A stretch of DNA of 16,826 nt from Flavobacteriales bacterium (GTDB taxonomy: Bacteria; Bacteroidota; Bacteroidia; Flavobacteriales; Weeksellaceae): NCBI GenBank assembly GCA_900770875.1, contig CAAGLV010000203.1, positions 1-16,826 on the forward strand, given 5' to 3'. Of the stretch, positions 15,229 to 16,826 are shown piece by piece. Made by a program: the position numbers and the translations under genes. Position 1 is the first letter of the stretch. Each line of letters begins with the position of its first letter. The notes beneath the pieces are model-generated. The model saw nothing but the letters and a program-made list of their open reading frames with translations, was not told the origin of the DNA and ran no database searches.

Positions 15229-15252
15229 TGGAATATATTCTGATTAAATTTG
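15226..15252 (+). promoter_or_regulatory. Promoter of the LLM monooxygenase gene
   Basis: TAAATTTG at 15245-15252 is a perfect -7 box. TTG at 15226-15228 gives a short 16-bp spacer and overlaps the upstream terminator's T run. The predicted RNA start near 15258 supports the ATG at 15271 and rules out the in-frame TTG at 15250, which lies inside this box. Confidence 0.5.
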
Positions 15253-15270
15253 AATTTATTTTTTGAGAAC

Positions 15271-16269
15271 ATGACACAATTAAAACATATCAAATTTTCT
15301 GTATTAGATTTAGCCTTTGTGCGTAAAGGCGAATCGTTAACCGAAACGTTTAACAATACTGTAAATTGCGCGAAGATAGCAGAAGATTTAGGGTTTACTC
15401 GTTATTGGTTATCCGAGCATCATAATATGGAGAATGTGGCAAGTTCTGCTACATCTATTTTGATTGGACACGTAGCTTCTCAAACTTCAAAAATTAAAGT
15501 TGGTTCGGGCGGAATTATGTTGCCCAATCATACACCACTTAATATAGCAGAACAATTTGGTACTTTAGATGCGCTTTATCCTAATCGTATCGATTTAGGT
15601 TTGGGACGTGCGCCAGGAACCGATCAATTAACGGCTTCTATCTTAAGACGTGGAGAAAATTTTAATTCGTACAATTTTAAATTAGAGATTAAAGAGTTAC
15701 AACGTTATTTAAGTACAGACAATCAATTTAATAAAGTGCGTGCAATTCCGGGCGAAGGTGCAAATATCGATTTGTATATTTTAGGTTCGAGTACAGAAAG
15801 TGCTTATTTAGCTGCCGAATTAGGTTTACCTTATGCATTTGCAGGACATTTTGCACCCCAACAATTTTATGATGCAATTGCAATTTATAAGCAAAATTTT
15901 AAACCATCAAAATATTTAAATCAACCTTATACAATGGTTTGTGTAAATGTAATTGCTGGTACAACCGACGAAGAAGCGCATTATTTATCGTTATCGATGT
16001 ATCAAGGATTTTTAAATATAATTAGCGATCAACGTTCGCCAATTGTTCCGCCCGAAGAAACAAATTTACAAGTAGCAACAGATCAGCAAAAAATGATTTT
16101 AAAAAGTATGACAGCTTTATCGTTTATTGGCTCAAAATCTACTTTATGTCAGTCGCTTTCGGATTTTGTGGACGATGCTAAAGTAGACGAAATTATTATT
16201 AGCTCGAATATTTTTGATCAAAAGGCAAAAAGAAAATCATTTCAAATCATTGGCGAATTATTTCGATAA
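15271..16269 (+). CDS. LLM-class flavin-dependent oxidoreductase (luciferase-like monooxygenase)
   Basis: From the ATG at 15271 the protein has 332 residues, a normal length for a single-domain luciferase-like monooxygenase of the MsnO8/YhbW type. These are TIM-barrel proteins that use reduced FMN, supplied by a separate reductase, and oxygen to oxidise an organic substrate. Family marks include YWLSEHHNMENVASSA (45-60), KVGSGGIMLPNHTPL (76-90), AEQFGTLDALYPNRIDLGLGRAPGTD (93-118) and LGSSTESA (171-178). The substrate cannot be inferred, since this subfamily is common and mostly uncharacterised. The seven extra residues from an in-frame TTG at 15250 are unlikely to be translated. The stop codon is immediately followed by the ATG of a membrane-protein gene, suggesting translational coupling. 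No flavin reductase gene is visible beside it. Confidence 0.92.
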   Translation: MTQLKHIKFSVLDLAFVRKGESLTETFNNTVNCAKIAEDLGFTRYWLSEHHNMENVASSATSILIGHVASQTSKIKVGSGGIMLPNHTPLNIAEQFGTLDALYPNRIDLGLGRAPGTDQLTASILRRGENFNSYNFKLEIKELQRYLSTDNQFNKVRAIPGEGANIDLYILGSSTESAYLAAELGLPYAFAGHFAPQQFYDAIAIYKQNFKPSKYLNQPYTMVCVNVIAGTTDEEAHYLSLSMYQGFLNIISDQRSPIVPPEETNLQVATDQQKMILKSMTALSFIGSKSTLCQSLSDFVDDAKVDEIIISSNIFDQKAKRKSFQIIGELFR

Positions 16270-16758
16270 ATGAAATCAAAAACTAAATCATCACAGCTCG
16301 ATTATTATTTATTTTTATTAGAAGAATACCGCGATAAATTAACTTTAGTTATTGCGCTTAATTTATTTGCACTTTTTGTAGGAAGCAAATTTAACGACTT
16401 TTTTAAAACCGTTTATTTAGAAAGTCGGTTCACTGATTTTGTTGGTTTTTTATCGCATCAAAGCGAATTAATAAATTTTTACGAAGCGTTATTTTATTGT
16501 TATTTAATCGGAATGATTTTTCAGTTAGCTGCTTCAAAATTTAATTTACCTTGGATTTATACTTATAATGGTTGGTTTATTTTTATTTCGACCACATATT
16601 TTTGGAGCAACATTACCTTCGAAAGTATTTTTAATCTCATCAAATCCATTAATTATATCTTTTATTTTGTGCTTTTGTTTCAGATTTTATTTTACATCGT
16701 TTTTTTTAACGAAATTTTTAAAATTCGATTAAATCAGCGTAAAATCAATCATTCTTAA
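16270..16758 (+). CDS. Uncharacterised membrane protein coupled to the LLM monooxygenase
   Basis: I recognise no family for this 162-residue protein. It begins with a polar stretch (MKSKTKSSQLDYYLFLLEEYRDK) and has about four hydrophobic segments at roughly 23-39, 70-89, 95-113 and 127-147. These are rich in Phe and Tyr, and the chain ends in a basic tail (KIRLNQRKINHS). There is no signal peptide or recognisable catalytic motif. Its ATG directly follows the stop of the LLM gene with no intervening base, so the two are almost certainly translated from one mRNA. Linked function is plausible but unproven. No hairpin terminator is visible after it; a promoter for the next gene begins within its last codons. 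Confidence 0.78.
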   Translation: MKSKTKSSQLDYYLFLLEEYRDKLTLVIALNLFALFVGSKFNDFFKTVYLESRFTDFVGFLSHQSELINFYEALFYCYLIGMIFQLAASKFNLPWIYTYNGWFIFISTTYFWSNITFESIFNLIKSINYIFYFVLLFQILFYIVFFNEIFKIRLNQRKINHS

Positions 16759-16759
16759 T

Positions 16760-16767
16760 TATATTTG
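16760..16767 (+). promoter_or_regulatory. -7 promoter element of the gene at the right edge
   Basis: TATATTTG is a perfect TAnnTTTG box immediately after the stop of the membrane-protein gene, followed by CC. No good TTG lies about 19 bp upstream. It would give a leader of about 22 nt before the ATG at 16795. Confidence 0.45.
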
Positions 16768-16794
16768 CCTAAACATAAAAATTACAAATCGACT

Positions 16795-16826
16795 ATGTAT
16801 TCATTAGATAAATTTCACGATTTAAT
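16795..16826 (+). CDS. Start of an unidentified gene, cut by the window edge
   Basis: An ATG at 16795 opens a frame reading MYSLDKFHDL to the last base of the window, preceded by a -7 promoter box. Ten residues are too few to assign a function. The M-x-S-L-x-x-F pattern is reminiscent of the N-terminus of polyprenyl synthetases in this group, but that is a weak impression. Confidence 0.5.
   Translation, partial: MYSLDKFHDL

Noticed and set aside
15250..15270. TTG start seven codons upstream of the LLM ATG
   Set aside because: It lies inside the -7 promoter box and ahead of the predicted transcription start; family N-termini begin near the ATG.
15138..15356. Minus-strand 72-codon ORF over the candidate sRNA and the LLM start
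   Set aside because: It runs through a terminator stem and the conserved N-terminus of the LLM protein, so a real coding role is unlikely.
1..16826. Defence system, mobile element, secretion cluster or biosynthetic cluster
   Set aside because: No nuclease, integrase, transposase, toxin-antitoxin, NRPS/PKS or secretion gene is seen, and neighbouring genes are conserved housekeeping functions with uniform composition.

Overview
The window looks like ordinary chromosome from a low-GC member of the Bacteroidota, most likely order Flavobacteriales (Weeksellaceae/Flavobacteriaceae; genus not resolved). The basis is AT-rich coding sequence, promoters of the Bacteroidota type (-33 TTG and -7 TAnnTTTG) in front of most transcription units, no clear Shine-Dalgarno sequences, and the gene families present: a long Bacteroidota-type TamB next to tsaD, a NrtR-like Nudix regulator, and a membrane-bound TPR/LuxR-like regulator. 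I see no tRNA, rRNA, CRISPR array, insertion sequence, integrase, phage gene or compositional island.

Layout, left to right. (1) On the minus strand, tsaD (tRNA t6A synthesis) runs into the first 22 codons of rsmE (16S rRNA methyltransferase), 12 bp apart. (2) Divergently, on the plus strand, a 4.6-kb tamB encodes an inner-membrane-anchored, periplasm-spanning protein and ends at an 11-bp hairpin. (3) A plus-strand operon holds an Lrp/AsnC regulator, a NrtR-type Nudix/winged-helix regulator and a four-helix membrane protein, closed by a strong intrinsic terminator. (4) sdaA, an iron-sulfur L-serine ammonia-lyase, has its own promoter. (5) A DeaD/CsdA-like DEAD-box RNA helicase with an Arg/Gly-rich tail has a long structured leader, and its promoter lies inside a 15-bp-arm inverted repeat. 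(6) An AMP-forming acyl-CoA synthetase has its own promoter and converges on (7) a minus-strand TPR-transmembrane-HTH regulator; the two share a palindromic terminator that includes the regulator's stop codon. (8) A gap of about 300 bp holds the regulator's promoter, a candidate small RNA of about 145 nt with its own promoter and terminator, and the promoter of the next gene. (9) An LLM-class flavin monooxygenase is followed with no gap by an uncharacterised membrane protein. (10) A new promoter and the first ten codons of another gene run off the right edge.

Most genes are housekeeping or metabolic (tRNA and rRNA modification, envelope biogenesis, serine degradation, RNA remodelling, fatty-acid activation) with three regulators among them. 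I found no convincing new multi-gene system. The best candidates for something undescribed are non-coding: the small RNA at about 15084-15228, the helicase leader and its promoter-spanning inverted repeat, and the palindromes at 6430-6443 and 7720-7745. The LLM/membrane-protein pair and the orphan NrtR-like regulator are the protein-level items that merit a look.
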